Assembly (NCBI GenBank): GCA_024642115.1
Contig: JAHEBU010000004.1
Span: forward strand, 186,001-250,000
Origin: Marivivens sp.
Lineage (GTDB): Bacteria > Pseudomonadota > Alphaproteobacteria > Rhodobacterales > Rhodobacteraceae
Direction: 5' to 3'
Length of the DNA stretch: 64,000 nucleotides
The first letter of the stretch is position 1. Every line of letters begins with the position of its first letter. The position numbers and the translations under genes were made by a program. Below, piece after piece: positions 18,162-27,669 of the stretch. The notes under the pieces are model-generated. The model was not told where the DNA came from. It ran no database searches and saw nothing but the letters and a program-made list of their open reading frames with translations.

Positions 18162-19643
18162 CTACAACCCGTAGATGCCGTTGAACTTGGCCTCGAGGTA
18201 GTCCAGCAGCGGCCCTTCGGTCGGCGCAAAACCGGCGGCGCGGGTGATGGTATCGCGCGGTTCGTGCAGCCCGCCAAACTGCTGCAAATTCGCCCGCAAC
18301 CAGCCCGTCGCTCGCGTCGTATCCCCGCGTGCCAGATCGTCGTCCAGCCCCGGCACCGCTGCCCGCAGCGCCTCATGCAGACAACCCGCATAGACGTTAC
18401 CCAGCGTATAGGTCGGGAAATAGCCGAACAGCCCTTCGGACCAGTGGACGTCCTGCAAAACGCCGTTCGACGGCTTGTCCACCGCATAGCCGAAATCGGC
18501 CTTAAAGCGGTCGTTCCACGCGGATTCCAGATCGGCCACCAGCAAATCACCCGCCATCAGCGCCCGTTCCAGATCGAACCGCAACAAGACATGCAGGTTA
18601 TATTGCACCTCGTCGGCCTCGGTCCGGATGAAGCCAGTGTTGACCTTGTTGACCGTGGCATAGAACGCGTCCTCGGACGGGATGCCGAAATCGCCGAAGG
18701 TGTCGCGCATCTGACCATAGAGCCAGCCGGTAAAGGCGCGGCTGCGGCCAAGCTGGTTTTCGTAGATCCGGCTTTGGCTTTCATGGACGCCCATCGACAC
18801 GCCGTTGCCCAGCGGGGTCAGCAGGTAATCGCCGTTGATCCCCTGTTCGTAGCAGGCATGTCCGACCTCGTGGATGGTCGAATAGAAGCAGTTGAAGGGG
18901 TCGATCGGGTTGGTCCGGGTGGTGATCCGCACGTCAAGTCCCGAGCCGGACGAAAAGGGATGCACCGCCTTGTCGATCCGCCCCCGGTTCAGATCATAGC
19001 CAAAGGCAACGGCAAGTTTCTTGGACAACGCCAGTTGCCCCGCCTCGTCAAAAGTTCCGGTCAATCCGGCAGGTGCGGGGGCATCCAGAATGGCGGCCCT
19101 GAGGGCGACCAGACGCGGTCGCAGGGCCGAAAACATCGCCACAAGGTCCGCCGATTTGCTGCCCGGTTCATAGTCGTCGTGCAAGGCATCGTACAGATCG
19201 CCGCCTGAGGCCAAACATGCGGCCTCTTCCCGCCGCAGATCGACGACCTTGGACAGCATCGGCAGAAAGGCTGCCACGTCTTCGTCAGCGCGGGCCTGTG
19301 CCCAGACCCGGTGGGCGAGTGATGTGGTTTTGGCCAGTTCGGCGGCCAGCCGCGCCGGGACCTTCATCGTGCGATCATAGGCGCGGCGGATGTGGCGCAG
19401 ATTTGCGGCGGCAACCTCGTCTGCCGCGACGGCCTTGGCCAGCCAGTCGCCTACCCGCGGATCGGTCCGCCGTGCGTGCAGGATGTTGGACATGGCCGCG
19501 TGTTCTTCGGCCCGCTGGGGGGCTGACCCGTCGGCCATCATGGTTTCCTGATCCCAGCCCAGACGACCCGCGATCTGACCCAGCGCCTCGGTCTCGCGGG
19601 TAAACTCCATCAATTCGGTATAGGCGTCGGCATTGGCGATCAT
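18162..19643 (-). CDS. M32-family metallocarboxypeptidase
   Basis: A 493-residue cytosolic zinc carboxypeptidase that removes C-terminal residues from peptides. Start at ATG 19643 (MIANADAYTELMEFTRE) gives the usual M32 length; the frame is open further upstream. The zinc motif HEVGH is followed about 35 residues later by HESQSR, which holds the third zinc ligand, and GIRTEADEVQYNLHVLLR-like C-terminal blocks are present. Its ATG overlaps the ctaA stop by 4 bases, so the two are coupled. Confidence 0.93.
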   Translation of the reverse strand: MIANADAYTELMEFTRETEALGQIAGRLGWDQETMMADGSAPQRAEEHAAMSNILHARRTDPRVGDWLAKAVAADEVAAANLRHIRRAYDRTMKVPARLAAELAKTTSLAHRVWAQARADEDVAAFLPMLSKVVDLRREEAACLASGGDLYDALHDDYEPGSKSADLVAMFSALRPRLVALRAAILDAPAPAGLTGTFDEAGQLALSKKLAVAFGYDLNRGRIDKAVHPFSSGSGLDVRITTRTNPIDPFNCFYSTIHEVGHACYEQGINGDYLLTPLGNGVSMGVHESQSRIYENQLGRSRAFTGWLYGQMRDTFGDFGIPSEDAFYATVNKVNTGFIRTEADEVQYNLHVLLRFDLERALMAGDLLVADLESAWNDRFKADFGYAVDKPSNGVLQDVHWSEGLFGYFPTYTLGNVYAGCLHEALRAAVPGLDDDLARGDTTRATGWLRANLQQFGGLHEPRDTITRAAGFAPTEGPLLDYLEAKFNGIYGL

Positions 19644-20788
19644 CGCGCGGTTCCTCGGATGGATTGGGGGATGGGATAGCGGGCCAGATAACGCCCGCGC
19701 AGGATCAGAACCCACAGCACGACCGCCCCGAACTGGTGGACGATGGCGATATGCAGCGGCGCGGAATAGACCGCCGTGAAAATCCCCAGCGTCATCTGGA
19801 TCACCAGCATCGCCAGCACCGCGTTGTAGGCAAACCTTGTGTGCCCGTTGGGCGATTTGCGCGCCCGAAGCCAGACGACAATCCCGAAGATGAACAGCAG
19901 ATAGCCAGACATGCGGTGGATGAACTGGACCAGCCCCGCATCCTCGAAGAAATTCCGCCAGACGGGGATCAACGTAAACGGGTCCGGCGGCAGGAAGGAG
20001 GTGCCGTCCATTGTCGGCCAATGCGGAAACGCCCGGCCCGCGTCGATCCCCGCGACCAGCGCCCCAAGGATGATTTGCAGGAAGGCAAAGTGCATCAGCC
20101 CCGTGCCCATCCCGAACAGTTTCGGTTCGGCCTGACGCCGCGCCTTCATCAGGTCAGCCTCGCGCCGGCCAAGCAGGAAGATGAACCAGGCCGTGAAGCC
20201 GAAGATGACGAAGGCCAGTCCCAGGTGTGTGGCCAGCCGGTAGGAGGCGACGTCGAGCATTGTCCCCTTGAGGCCCGAACTGACCATCCACCAGCCGACT
20301 GCCCCCTGAATGCCGATCAGCACCCCGATCCCGAACAGCCGGGGTGTCCAGCCGGTGGGGATGCGTTTGGTAGCCCAGAAAAACAGGAACCCGATTGCCC
20401 AGACCCCGCCGATCGTCCGCGCCAGTTGCCGGTGTCCCCATTCCCACCAGAAGATGTATTTGAACTGTTCAAGCGTCATCCCCTTGTTCTGCAACTGATA
20501 TTCGGGGCTGCCCTGATAGGCGACGAATTCGGTCTGCCAGTCGGCGGCGTTGAGCGGCGGGATCGCCCCGCTGATCGGCTTCCATTCGGTGATCGACAGC
20601 CCGGAATCGGTAAGCCGGGTCATCCCCCCCACGGCGATGATGCAGGCTGTCAGGACAAAGATCGCCACAAGCCAGTTTCGGATCGACCGTCGCGCCCCGC
20701 GCCCCTTGGCGTCAATCCCGCCGGGGGCGGTGACGGGTTTGGGGGCGCTGCCCACCTCTTCAAAAATGCTGCGGGGTTTTGTGGCCAT
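19640..20788 (-). CDS. ctaA: Heme A synthase
   Basis: Oxidises heme O to heme A for aa3-type cytochrome oxidase. 382 residues from the ATG at 20788, which has AAAGAGG upstream. Eight membrane helices; conserved pieces are GGMTRLTDSGLSITEWKP, the EWGHRQLAR block with a heme-ligand-type His, ATHLGLA, QFIHRMSGY and HIAIVHQFGA. This is the type 2 (alphaproteobacterial/mitochondrial) form. It ends in an ATGA overlap with the M32 carboxypeptidase. Confidence 0.96.
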   Translation of the reverse strand: MATKPRSIFEEVGSAPKPVTAPGGIDAKGRGARRSIRNWLVAIFVLTACIIAVGGMTRLTDSGLSITEWKPISGAIPPLNAADWQTEFVAYQGSPEYQLQNKGMTLEQFKYIFWWEWGHRQLARTIGGVWAIGFLFFWATKRIPTGWTPRLFGIGVLIGIQGAVGWWMVSSGLKGTMLDVASYRLATHLGLAFVIFGFTAWFIFLLGRREADLMKARRQAEPKLFGMGTGLMHFAFLQIILGALVAGIDAGRAFPHWPTMDGTSFLPPDPFTLIPVWRNFFEDAGLVQFIHRMSGYLLFIFGIVVWLRARKSPNGHTRFAYNAVLAMLVIQMTLGIFTAVYSAPLHIAIVHQFGAVVLWVLILRGRYLARYPIPQSIRGTAR

Positions 20789-20845
20789 TGGGTGCCTCTT
20801 TCGTTTGCGCCGGAACCTAAGCCTCGGGGCCGGGGGCGGCAAGCC

Positions 20846-21571
20846 TCAGGACCGGTTTCGCCAACGCACCATTTGCCGCATGATCCCGTGCAGCATCTGC
20901 ACGTCCGCCCGGGTAAGCGGCATCCGGCTCCACAGGTTGCGCAGGTTCAGTTTCATGCTGTCGGCCTTGTGGAGCGGGAAGAAGAACCCCGCCTCCTCCA
21001 TCACGCCTTCGTAATGGTCCGACAGTTTTTCGACCTCGATCTGGCTGGCCCAGTCGGTGGGGGCGGCGTCGGGCAGGCTGGAATCGGTCGTCCGCCGCCA
21101 TTCATAGGCCGTCAGCAGCACGCATTGGGCGAGGTTGATCGAGGGGAAGTCCGGGTTCACGGGGACAGAAATGATCGCGTTGGCCCGCACGATGTCGTCG
21201 TTTTCCAAGCCCGTCCGTTCCGGCCCGAACAGCACCCCCACCTTGCCCCCCGCCCTGATCCGGACGGCGGCGTCCTGCATCGCCGCCTCGGGCGACAGGA
21301 TCGGTTTGGTCAGGTCCCGTGTGCGGCCCGTTGTGGCGTAGACATAGTCGCAGTCGCCAATCGCCTGAGCCGTGGTTTCGGTGACTATCGCGTCGTCCAG
21401 CAACCGCCCTGCCCCGCTGGACACCGCCACGGCGCGGCTGTTTGGCCAGCCGTCGCGCGGATCGACGATCCGCATCCGGTCGAGCCCGAAATTCCACATC
21501 CCCCGGGCGGCTGCCCCAATATTCTCGCCCATCTGGGGACGCACGAGGATGAAAGCGGGTTGGGGCTGCAT
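20846..21571 (-). CDS. trmJ: TrmJ-type tRNA 2'-O-methyltransferase (SpoU/TrmH superfamily)
   Basis: 241 residues from the ATG at 21571. SPOUT-fold motifs are in place: LVRPQMGENIGAAARGM (motif 1), LFGPERTGLENDDI (motif 2) and INLAQCVLLTAYEW (motif 3), which form the trefoil knot binding S-adenosylmethionine. Proteins of this subgroup methylate position 32 of tRNA. The gene lies 57 bases upstream of ctaA on the same strand. Confidence 0.9.
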   Translation of the reverse strand: MQPQPAFILVRPQMGENIGAAARGMWNFGLDRMRIVDPRDGWPNSRAVAVSSGAGRLLDDAIVTETTAQAIGDCDYVYATTGRTRDLTKPILSPEAAMQDAAVRIRAGGKVGVLFGPERTGLENDDIVRANAIISVPVNPDFPSINLAQCVLLTAYEWRRTTDSSLPDAAPTDWASQIEVEKLSDHYEGVMEEAGFFFPLHKADSMKLNLRNLWSRMPLTRADVQMLHGIMRQMVRWRNRS

Positions 21572-21636
21572 GGGCTGTTCCTTGGACGGTGGGGCGCGTG
21601 ATACGCTGGACCCCGCATCAAGGCAAGGAGAGCGCC

Positions 21637-21966
21637 GTGGCCTATGACGAAGGACTGGCAGACCTGCTGCGAGAGGATCTGGAGGAGGTGCCGGGTATCC
21701 GCGAAAAGCGGATGTTCGGCGGCCTGTGTTTTCTGCGCGACGGGCATATGGTGAGCGGCATCTATCAGGGCGAGGCGATGTACCGGGTGGGCAAGGCCAA
21801 TACCTTTGCGGCCTTGGCCCATGAAGGCGTTTCCCTGATGACGATGAAGGACAAGCCGATGGCCGGGTTCGTGACCCTGTCCGAAGAGATGCTGGGCGAG
21901 GATGCGGTCCGGGCGGACCTGCTGCGGTTGGCCCTGTCCTTTGTCGCCACCTTGGAACCCAAGTAG
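21637..21966 (+). CDS. TfoX N-terminal domain protein
   Basis: 109 residues if started at the GTG at 21637, which has AAGGAGAG 5 bases upstream; an ATG at 21589 is in frame but lacks a good ribosome site and adds a non-conserved extension. The protein matches the TfoX N-terminal domain: REKRMFGGLCFLRDGHMVSG and AMYRVGK. The C-terminal helix-hairpin-helix domain of full TfoX is absent, which is common in alphaproteobacteria. Role unknown. Confidence 0.82.
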   Translation: MAYDEGLADLLREDLEEVPGIREKRMFGGLCFLRDGHMVSGIYQGEAMYRVGKANTFAALAHEGVSLMTMKDKPMAGFVTLSEEMLGEDAVRADLLRLALSFVATLEPK

Positions 21967-22026
21967 CCAAGCCCGAAAATCCCCGCTATAGCGGCGCGAA
22001 CGCCTTGAAATCACGGGACCACCCCC

Positions 22027-22653
22027 ATGTCCGACGCCGATGACGACCTGCCGCAGATCTATCTGATCACCCCGCCCGAGTTCGAGCTTGAGAGTTATCC
22101 CGACCGGCTGGCCGCCTGTCTGGATGCAGTCCCGGTCGCCTGCGTGCGGATGGCACTGGCCAGCCGGGACGAGGACCGATTGGGCCGCGCCGCCGATGCC
22201 TTGCGACAAGTGACCCATGACCGCGATGTGGCCTTGGTCATCGAAAGCCATATCCTGATGGTCGAACGGTTGGGGCTGGACGGCGTCCACCTGACCGATG
22301 GGGCGCGGTCGGTCAAGAAGGTGCGCAAAGATCTGGGCGAGGACGCCATCGTCGGCACATTCTGCGCCGCCTCGCGCCATGACGGGATGACAGCGGGCGA
22401 ATTGGGCGCGGATTACGTGAGCTTCGGCCCGGTTGGGACGACACCGCTGGGCAGCGGCACCCGCGCCGATCTGGAGTTGTTCCAGTGGTGGTCCGACATG
22501 ATCGAGGTCCCCTGCGTGGCCGAGGGTGCGCTGGACGAGGCGCTGATCCGGCAACTGGCCCCGCATACCGATTTCTTTGGCATCGGCGACGAGATCTGGC
22601 GGACGGATGATGCAGCCGCGACGCTGGCCGCGTTTCGCAGGGCGATGGCGTAG
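22027..22653 (+). CDS. ThiE-like thiamine phosphate synthase family protein
   Basis: 208 residues with the TIM-barrel pattern of the ThiE/TenI group: QIYLITPP at the start, LDGVHLTDGARSVKKVRK, DYVSFGPVGTTPLG (the phosphate-binding GPVF-type loop) and a late GIGDEIWR. True ThiE joins the pyrimidine and thiazole moieties of thiamine. No TPP riboswitch or other thi gene is nearby, so it may be a paralog with another role. Confidence 0.75.
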   Translation: MSDADDDLPQIYLITPPEFELESYPDRLAACLDAVPVACVRMALASRDEDRLGRAADALRQVTHDRDVALVIESHILMVERLGLDGVHLTDGARSVKKVRKDLGEDAIVGTFCAASRHDGMTAGELGADYVSFGPVGTTPLGSGTRADLELFQWWSDMIEVPCVAEGALDEALIRQLAPHTDFFGIGDEIWRTDDAAATLAAFRRAMA

Positions 22654-22756
22654 GGCCGAATGGTTGCTTCGTCCGGCGATATGCCGGGCAGAGGCCGACC
22701 CACCCCCCTGCGGGGGGCGACCGCCGCATCTATTAAACGAAAACCTGTTTGTCCCT

Positions 22757-23584
22757 TCAGGTGGTTTTCAGCCCCGCCATCACGTCTGCCCGCACCACCG
22801 CTTCGGTCGCGGCGGCCAGCGCCTTGCGATCCTTGAAATCGGCGACGCGCAGGGCCGGGTGGTAGATCACCGTCACCGATCCTTGCCGGGCCGCGGCCAG
22901 AACAGAAAGGAGATGCGGGCCGAACCCCATGTCCCCCCACCAGCCGTATTGGCTGGGGTCCGCACCGGGGGCGGATCGCCAGACCACGCTGACCGGCTGG
23001 ATTGAGAGAGATTGCCGCAATGCAGGATCAAAGAAGGCCGCAAAGAGCGTGGGTTTGAAGGCCAACACGCGTTGGCCATCGGTCGAGGTGCCTTCGGGAA
23101 AGAACAGCAGTTTGTGCCCTGCCGCCAGTCGGTCGCGGAAAACCTGTATCTGTTCGCTCGCCGCCCGTGCATCGCGCCGGATGAACACCGTTCCAGTCGC
23201 CCGCGCCAGCCATCCGATGCCGGGCCAATCGGCCACCTCGGACTTGGCGACGAAATAGATCCGTTTGGCGGCGTTAAGCGCATAGATGTCGAGCCAGGAC
23301 GAATGGTTGGCCACGACCGCCCCCGGTCCGCGCAGGATGGTCCCGATGGTCGAATAGCGGATTCCCAGGATAAACAGAGCCGAACGGCAGACGAATTGGG
23401 TAATGAACGGGGTGACCGGGCGACGCAGACCAAAGAGCGGCCGTTCGATCAGCCGGATCAACAGCAGCAGGCCGAGGCAGCCGAAGATGAGGACGATCAG
23501 CACCGCCCCCTTGAGCGATGCCCGCACCCAACCCAGCGGCGTGATGGGTGGATAGGGCGGCGGTGGGACCGCGTTCCAAGTCAC
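22757..23584 (-). CDS. olsA: Ornithine-lipid O-acyltransferase (PlsC family)
   Basis: 275 residues with an N-terminal membrane helix (about 25-45) and the acyltransferase motifs NHSSWLD (HX4D), FIRRDAR and FFPEGTSTDG. The PlsC family acylates lysophosphatidate or lyso-ornithine lipid. Its start overlaps the stop of the olsB gene by 4 bases, the usual olsBA arrangement, which supports the second step of ornithine-lipid synthesis: O-acylation of lyso-ornithine lipid at the inner membrane. Confidence 0.87.
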   Translation of the reverse strand: MTWNAVPPPPYPPITPLGWVRASLKGAVLIVLIFGCLGLLLLIRLIERPLFGLRRPVTPFITQFVCRSALFILGIRYSTIGTILRGPGAVVANHSSWLDIYALNAAKRIYFVAKSEVADWPGIGWLARATGTVFIRRDARAASEQIQVFRDRLAAGHKLLFFPEGTSTDGQRVLAFKPTLFAAFFDPALRQSLSIQPVSVVWRSAPGADPSQYGWWGDMGFGPHLLSVLAAARQGSVTVIYHPALRVADFKDRKALAAATEAVVRADVMAGLKTT

Positions 23585-24354
23585 GCCCGGCTCTCTCGGG
23601 TATAGATGGCCTTGTGACTTTCGCTCATCCGCGTGGTGTCCATCACCAGGCAGACGTCGGTGGTGTTGAAGGCATGGTCGACAAACGCCCCCTCGCCCAC
23701 CGCGCCGCCCAAACGCAGATAGGCTTTGATGAGCGCGGGTGTGTCGCGCATGGCCTGCACGCGGTCGATCTGATCTTCGGGCAGCAGGTTCATGGTCTGA
23801 AACGCGGGCGCAATCGCCCGCACGCGCAGATCGGGCGGGGCAAGGTGCCGATGATGTAGAAACGACAGCGGCTGGGCCAGTGCGCCGATGTCGGTGCCGT
23901 GGAACGAGGCCACCCCAAACAGCACCTCGATCCCATTCGTCTGCACATAGCAGGCCAATCCGGTCCAGAGGTGATACATCGCCGTCCCGCCGCGATAGTC
24001 GGGATGAACGCAGGACCGCCCGAGTTCGAGCAACCTGCGGCCCGAGGCGGTAAGTGCAGTCAGGTCGTATTCGGCCGCCGAATAGAAGCCGCCCGCCGCA
24101 ACCGCCTGATCGGCCCGCAAGACACGGTAAACGCCGACAACATGGTCGCCCGGAGGCCGGGTCGCATCGACCAGCAGGAGGTGATCGAAGAATGGATCGA
24201 GGTGATCCCGTTCCAGCCCCGCGGCGTGATCCACAAGCGGCCCGTCCCCCCCCAATTCACGCACGAACACCTGATATCGCAGCCGCTGGGCGGCCCGCAG
24301 GTCGTCGGGCGTGGTGGCAAGGCGCACCTGAAACGCGGGATCGGACTGGGTCAT
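23581..24354 (-). CDS. olsB: Ornithine-acyl-ACP N-acyltransferase
   Basis: 257 residues with the OlsB layout: AAQRLRYQVFVRELGGDGP near the N-terminus, then DHLLLVDA, VVGVYRVLR, LELGRSCVHPDYRGG and GVASFHGTD. OlsB links a 3-hydroxy fatty acid to ornithine, the first step of the phosphorus-free ornithine lipids used during phosphate limitation. It is coupled to olsA. No PhoB box was obvious upstream by eye. Confidence 0.92.
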   Translation of the reverse strand: MTQSDPAFQVRLATTPDDLRAAQRLRYQVFVRELGGDGPLVDHAAGLERDHLDPFFDHLLLVDATRPPGDHVVGVYRVLRADQAVAAGGFYSAAEYDLTALTASGRRLLELGRSCVHPDYRGGTAMYHLWTGLACYVQTNGIEVLFGVASFHGTDIGALAQPLSFLHHRHLAPPDLRVRAIAPAFQTMNLLPEDQIDRVQAMRDTPALIKAYLRLGGAVGEGAFVDHAFNTTDVCLVMDTTRMSESHKAIYTRESRA

Positions 24355-24481
24355 GTGCTCGGGCGGGGCATTGGGTCGGGTTCGGCCCTAATAGGAGCAA
24401 GGCAGGGGACGGTGCAAGAGTAGCGCCCCAGAGAGCTTATGCAGATTGACTTGGAAACTTCATTCGCTACCGTGGGTTGCA

Positions 24482-24670
24482 TCAGCCACGATCCAGGGAC
24501 ACGATCATCAGCATGACCCGGTTGCCATCCATAACCACTTTGCCCTCGTCCGGGAAATTCACGGTGATGCGACCGCCGATGTTGGATTGCACCTGCCCCA
24601 CACCCCAGTCGGGTCGGTCGGGGTGGCGCACCAGCATCCCCGGTTCCAGAATCGCATTCATGTCGGACAT
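24482..24670 (-). CDS. DUF3553 small protein
   Basis: 62 residues, MSDMNAILEPGMLVRHP onward, with DWGVGQVQS and VNFPDEGKVV. The pattern resembles the CarD-like/DUF3553 beta-barrel domain found in RNA-polymerase-binding and helicase proteins, so a nucleic-acid-associated role is conceivable. It is divergent from chpT: only 24 bases separate the two start codons. Confidence 0.75.
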   Translation of the reverse strand: MSDMNAILEPGMLVRHPDRPDWGVGQVQSNIGGRITVNFPDEGKVVMDGNRVMLMIVSLDRG

Positions 24671-24694
24671 CGTCTGCTCCCTGGAGGTTGGCGC

Positions 24695-25294
24695 GTGAGC
24701 ACGCACCGGCTGGACCTGCCCGCCCTGATCGGGTCGCGCATCTGTCATGACCTTATCAGCCCGTTGGGCGCAATCGGCAATGGGATCGAATTGCTGGCCA
24801 TGACCGGAGAAGCGCCGGGGCCGGAAATGGAGCTGATCACGGAAAGCGTGGAAAACGCCAATGCCCGCATCCGGTTCTTTCGTGTGGCCTTCGGCACCTC
24901 GTCCGAGGATCAGACCTTGTCGCGCGCCGATGTTGCCTCGATCCTCAAGGCGGCGGCGCGCGGCGGGCGGCTGTCGTATTTCTGGGATGTCGAGGGCGAC
25001 CAGCCCCGCCGCGACGTGCGGGTGGTGTTCCTGATGCTGCAATGTCTTGAGACGGCGATGCCCTTTGGCGGCGACATCACAGTGAGCCGCCAGGGCGAGC
25101 GGTGGACCGTGCGTGCCGAGGCGGCCCGACTGAAGGTCGATGCCGACCTTTGGGCCAGTCTGACCAATTCCCGCCAGCGCGCCCAGATCAGCGCGGCCAA
25201 CGTGCAGTTCGCGCTGCTGCCCCAGGTCCTGACGCAGATGAGCCGCACGATGACGGTGAACCTTGCTGAGGCCAGCATCACACTGACGTTCTGA
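24695..25294 (+). CDS. chpT: Histidine phosphotransferase ChpT
   Basis: 199 residues from the GTG at 24695, preceded by CTGGAGG 7 bases away. The N-terminal helix has LIGSRICHDLISPLGAIGNGIELL with the phosphorylated His in CHDLISP; the C-terminal half is a degenerate ATPase-like domain. In alphaproteobacteria ChpT passes phosphate from the hybrid kinase CckA to CtrA and CpdR, controlling cell cycle, motility and gene-transfer-agent production. It stands alone, divergent from the DUF3553 gene. Confidence 0.92.
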   Translation: MSTHRLDLPALIGSRICHDLISPLGAIGNGIELLAMTGEAPGPEMELITESVENANARIRFFRVAFGTSSEDQTLSRADVASILKAAARGGRLSYFWDVEGDQPRRDVRVVFLMLQCLETAMPFGGDITVSRQGERWTVRAEAARLKVDADLWASLTNSRQRAQISAANVQFALLPQVLTQMSRTMTVNLAEASITLTF

Positions 25295-25297
25295 AAG

Positions 25298-26563
25298 CTA
25301 TTTGCGAACAGTCCCGTGGCCCCGCACGAGGTATTTGAAGCTGGTCAGCTGTTCGGCCCCGACCGGCCCGCGCGCGTGCATCTTGCCTGTCGCAATGCCG
25401 ATTTCCGCCCCCATGCCGAATTCGCCGCCATCAGCGAACTGGGTCGAGGCGTTGTGCATCAGGATCGCCGAATCGAGCCGTTCGAAGAAATGCGCGGCCG
25501 CCTGATCGTCGGCGGTGATGATCGCGTCAGTGTGGTTGGACCCATAGGTGCGGATGTGGTCGATGGCAGCGTCCACTCCGTCCACCAGTTTGGCCGAACA
25601 GATCATGTCGAGGAATTCATGGCCAAAGTCATCGGGTTGGGCAGGGACGGTGCCGGGGATCTTCGCCAGATCGCCATCCGCCCGCACCTCGACCCCGGCA
25701 GCCACCAGCGCGTCGATCAGCAGGGACCCATGCTGCGTATAGAACCGCCAGTCGATCAACAGGCACTCCATCGCGCCGCAAATGCCGGTCCGCCGGGTCT
25801 TGGCATTGAGCACGATTTCGACGGCCATCGCCGGATCAGCGGTGGCGCCGACGTAGATGTGGCAGATCCCTTCGAGGTGGGCAAAGACGGGCACCCGCGC
25901 CTCGCGCTGGACCAGCCCCACAAGCCCCTTGCCCCCGCGCGGCACGATCACGTCGATGTAGTCGGTCGCTGTCAGCATGGCGCTGACGGCGGCGCGGTCG
26001 CGGGTGGGGATAAGCTGGATCGCGTCGGTGGGCAGCCCGGCCTGTGTCAGTCCTGTTTGCAGGCACTTGTGGATCGCAGTTGAACTGTGAAAACTTTCAG
26101 ACCCGCCGCGCAGGATGACCGCGTTGCCCGATTGCAGGCACAGCGCACCCGCATCCGCCGTCACGTTCGGGCGGCTTTCGTAGATGACGCCGATCACACC
26201 CAAAGGGGTGCGGACGCGGCGGATATTCAGACCGCTGGGCATATCCCATTCGGCAATGACCTCGCCCACCGGGTCGTGCTGGGCGGCGATGGCCCGCAAC
26301 CCGTCCACCATCGCATCGACCCGCCGGTCGTCGAGAATCAGACGGTCCATCATGGCGGGGCTCAGCCCTTTTTCTTCGCCGTAAACCTGATCTTCGGCGT
26401 TGGCGTCGATGATGTCCTGCCGGGCGGCGTCGATGGCGGCGGCAGCGCTGACCAAAGCCGCGTATTTCCGTTCAGAGGACGCAAAGGCAAGCTCGGCCGA
26501 GGCCGCCTTGGCCCGTTTGCCGATGTCGGCCATGAGTGCCGGAATGTTGTCGAGGTCTTTCAT
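25298..26563 (-). CDS. proA: Gamma-glutamyl phosphate reductase
   Basis: Second step of proline synthesis. 421 residues from the ATG at 26563 (a TTG one codon earlier is also in frame). Landmarks are [21 protein letters not shown], the cofactor stretch AVILRGGSE, and catalytic Cys in [14 protein letters not shown]. The start shares one base with the proB stop (TGATG), so the pair is translationally coupled, as its channelled intermediate would favour. Confidence 0.96.
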   Translation of the reverse strand: MKDLDNIPALMADIGKRAKAASAELAFASSERKYAALVSAAAAIDAARQDIIDANAEDQVYGEEKGLSPAMMDRLILDDRRVDAMVDGLRAIAAQHDPVGEVIAEWDMPSGLNIRRVRTPLGVIGVIYESRPNVTADAGALCLQSGNAVILRGGSESFHSSTAIHKCLQTGLTQAGLPTDAIQLIPTRDRAAVSAMLTATDYIDVIVPRGGKGLVGLVQREARVPVFAHLEGICHIYVGATADPAMAVEIVLNAKTRRTGICGAMECLLIDWRFYTQHGSLLIDALVAAGVEVRADGDLAKIPGTVPAQPDDFGHEFLDMICSAKLVDGVDAAIDHIRTYGSNHTDAIITADDQAAAHFFERLDSAILMHNASTQFADGGEFGMGAEIGIATGKMHARGPVGAEQLTSFKYLVRGHGTVRK

Positions 26564-27669
26564 CAAAGCACCATGTCGTCGCGATGGATCAGGGCTGCCC
26601 GGGGTTTGTAGCCCAGAACGGCCTCGATGTCAGCCGTGCGGCGGCCCTTGATCTGTTTGGCCTCGTCGGCGGTGTAGCGGGTCAACCCAAGGCCGATCCG
26701 TTGGCCGGTCGCGGTCAGGATAGCCACCGGGTCGCCCCGGCCAAAATTGCCTTTGACGGCCGTGATCCCGGCAGGCAGCAGGCTTTTGCCCGCGGCAAGT
26801 GCTGTTTCAGCCCCGGCATCCACGGTGATGTCGCCACGCGGCTTCATCGCGGCGATCCAGCGTTTGCGGGCCGCCTGCGGGTCGGTATGGGCGGTGAACC
26901 AGGTTGCGGGTGCACCGTTTTCAAGCTGCATCAATGGGTTGAGCGGCGATCCTAAAGTAATCGCCATAGCACACCCCGCCTCTGTCGCGACCTTGGCGGC
27001 CATGAGTTTTGTAATCATGCCGCCCTTGGACAAGCCGGACACGCCGTCGCCTGCCATTGCCTCGATTTCCGGCGTGATCTTATCAATGATGTCAAAGCGT
27101 TGCGCGGTGGTGTCAATGTTTGGGTTGCCGTTGTAGAACCCGTCCACATCGGACAGCAGGATCAACTGATCCGCCCCGCATGTGACGGCCACCTGTGCCG
27201 CCAGACGGTCGTTGTCGCCATAGCGGATTTCGTCAGTGGCGATGGTATCGTTTTCATTGACGATGGGCGTGACGCCCAGACCGATCAGCGTTTCCATAGT
27301 GGCGCGGGAATTGAGATATCGGCGGCGGTCGGTCGAATCCTCTAGCGTGACAAGGACTTGCCCGGTGATGATGCCGTGGGGTGCCAACGCCTCTTCATAC
27401 GCTCGTGCGAGCCGGATCTGGCCGACGCTGGCCGCCGCCTGCGATTGTTCGAGCGGGAGGGCGGTGCGCGGCAGGCCCAGAACCCCGCGCCCCAAGGCGA
27501 TGGACCCGGACGAGACGAGGATGACCTGCGTGCCCCGCTTGCGCAGGCGCGCCACGTCTTCTGCCAATGATTTCAACCACTCGGACCGCAAAGCTCCGGT
27601 GGTTCGATCAACCAGAAGGGTCGATCCGACCTTGACGACCAGCCGCTTGGCCGAAGTCAGGGTTGCCAC
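26563..27669 (-). CDS. proB: Glutamate 5-kinase
   Basis: 368 residues from a GTG start. The amino-acid kinase domain carries [41 protein letters not shown] and SDVDGFYN; the C-terminal 90 residues form a PUA domain ([20 protein letters not shown]). It phosphorylates glutamate, the regulated first step of proline synthesis. Its start lies 13 bases inside the obgE end, linking it to the rplU-rpmA-obgE block. Confidence 0.96.
   Translation of the reverse strand: MATLTSAKRLVVKVGSTLLVDRTTGALRSEWLKSLAEDVARLRKRGTQVILVSSGSIALGRGVLGLPRTALPLEQSQAAASVGQIRLARAYEEALAPHGIITGQVLVTLEDSTDRRRYLNSRATMETLIGLGVTPIVNENDTIATDEIRYGDNDRLAAQVAVTCGADQLILLSDVDGFYNGNPNIDTTAQRFDIIDKITPEIEAMAGDGVSGLSKGGMITKLMAAKVATEAGCAMAITLGSPLNPLMQLENGAPATWFTAHTDPQAARKRWIAAMKPRGDITVDAGAETALAAGKSLLPAGITAVKGNFGRGDPVAILTATGQRIGLGLTRYTADEAKQIKGRRTADIEAVLGYKPRAALIHRDDMVL

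Noticed and set aside
22703-22717. CCCCCC-TG-CGGGGGG-type hairpin after the thiE-like gene as a terminator
   Set aside because: No T run follows; probably a G/C-rich intergenic motif.
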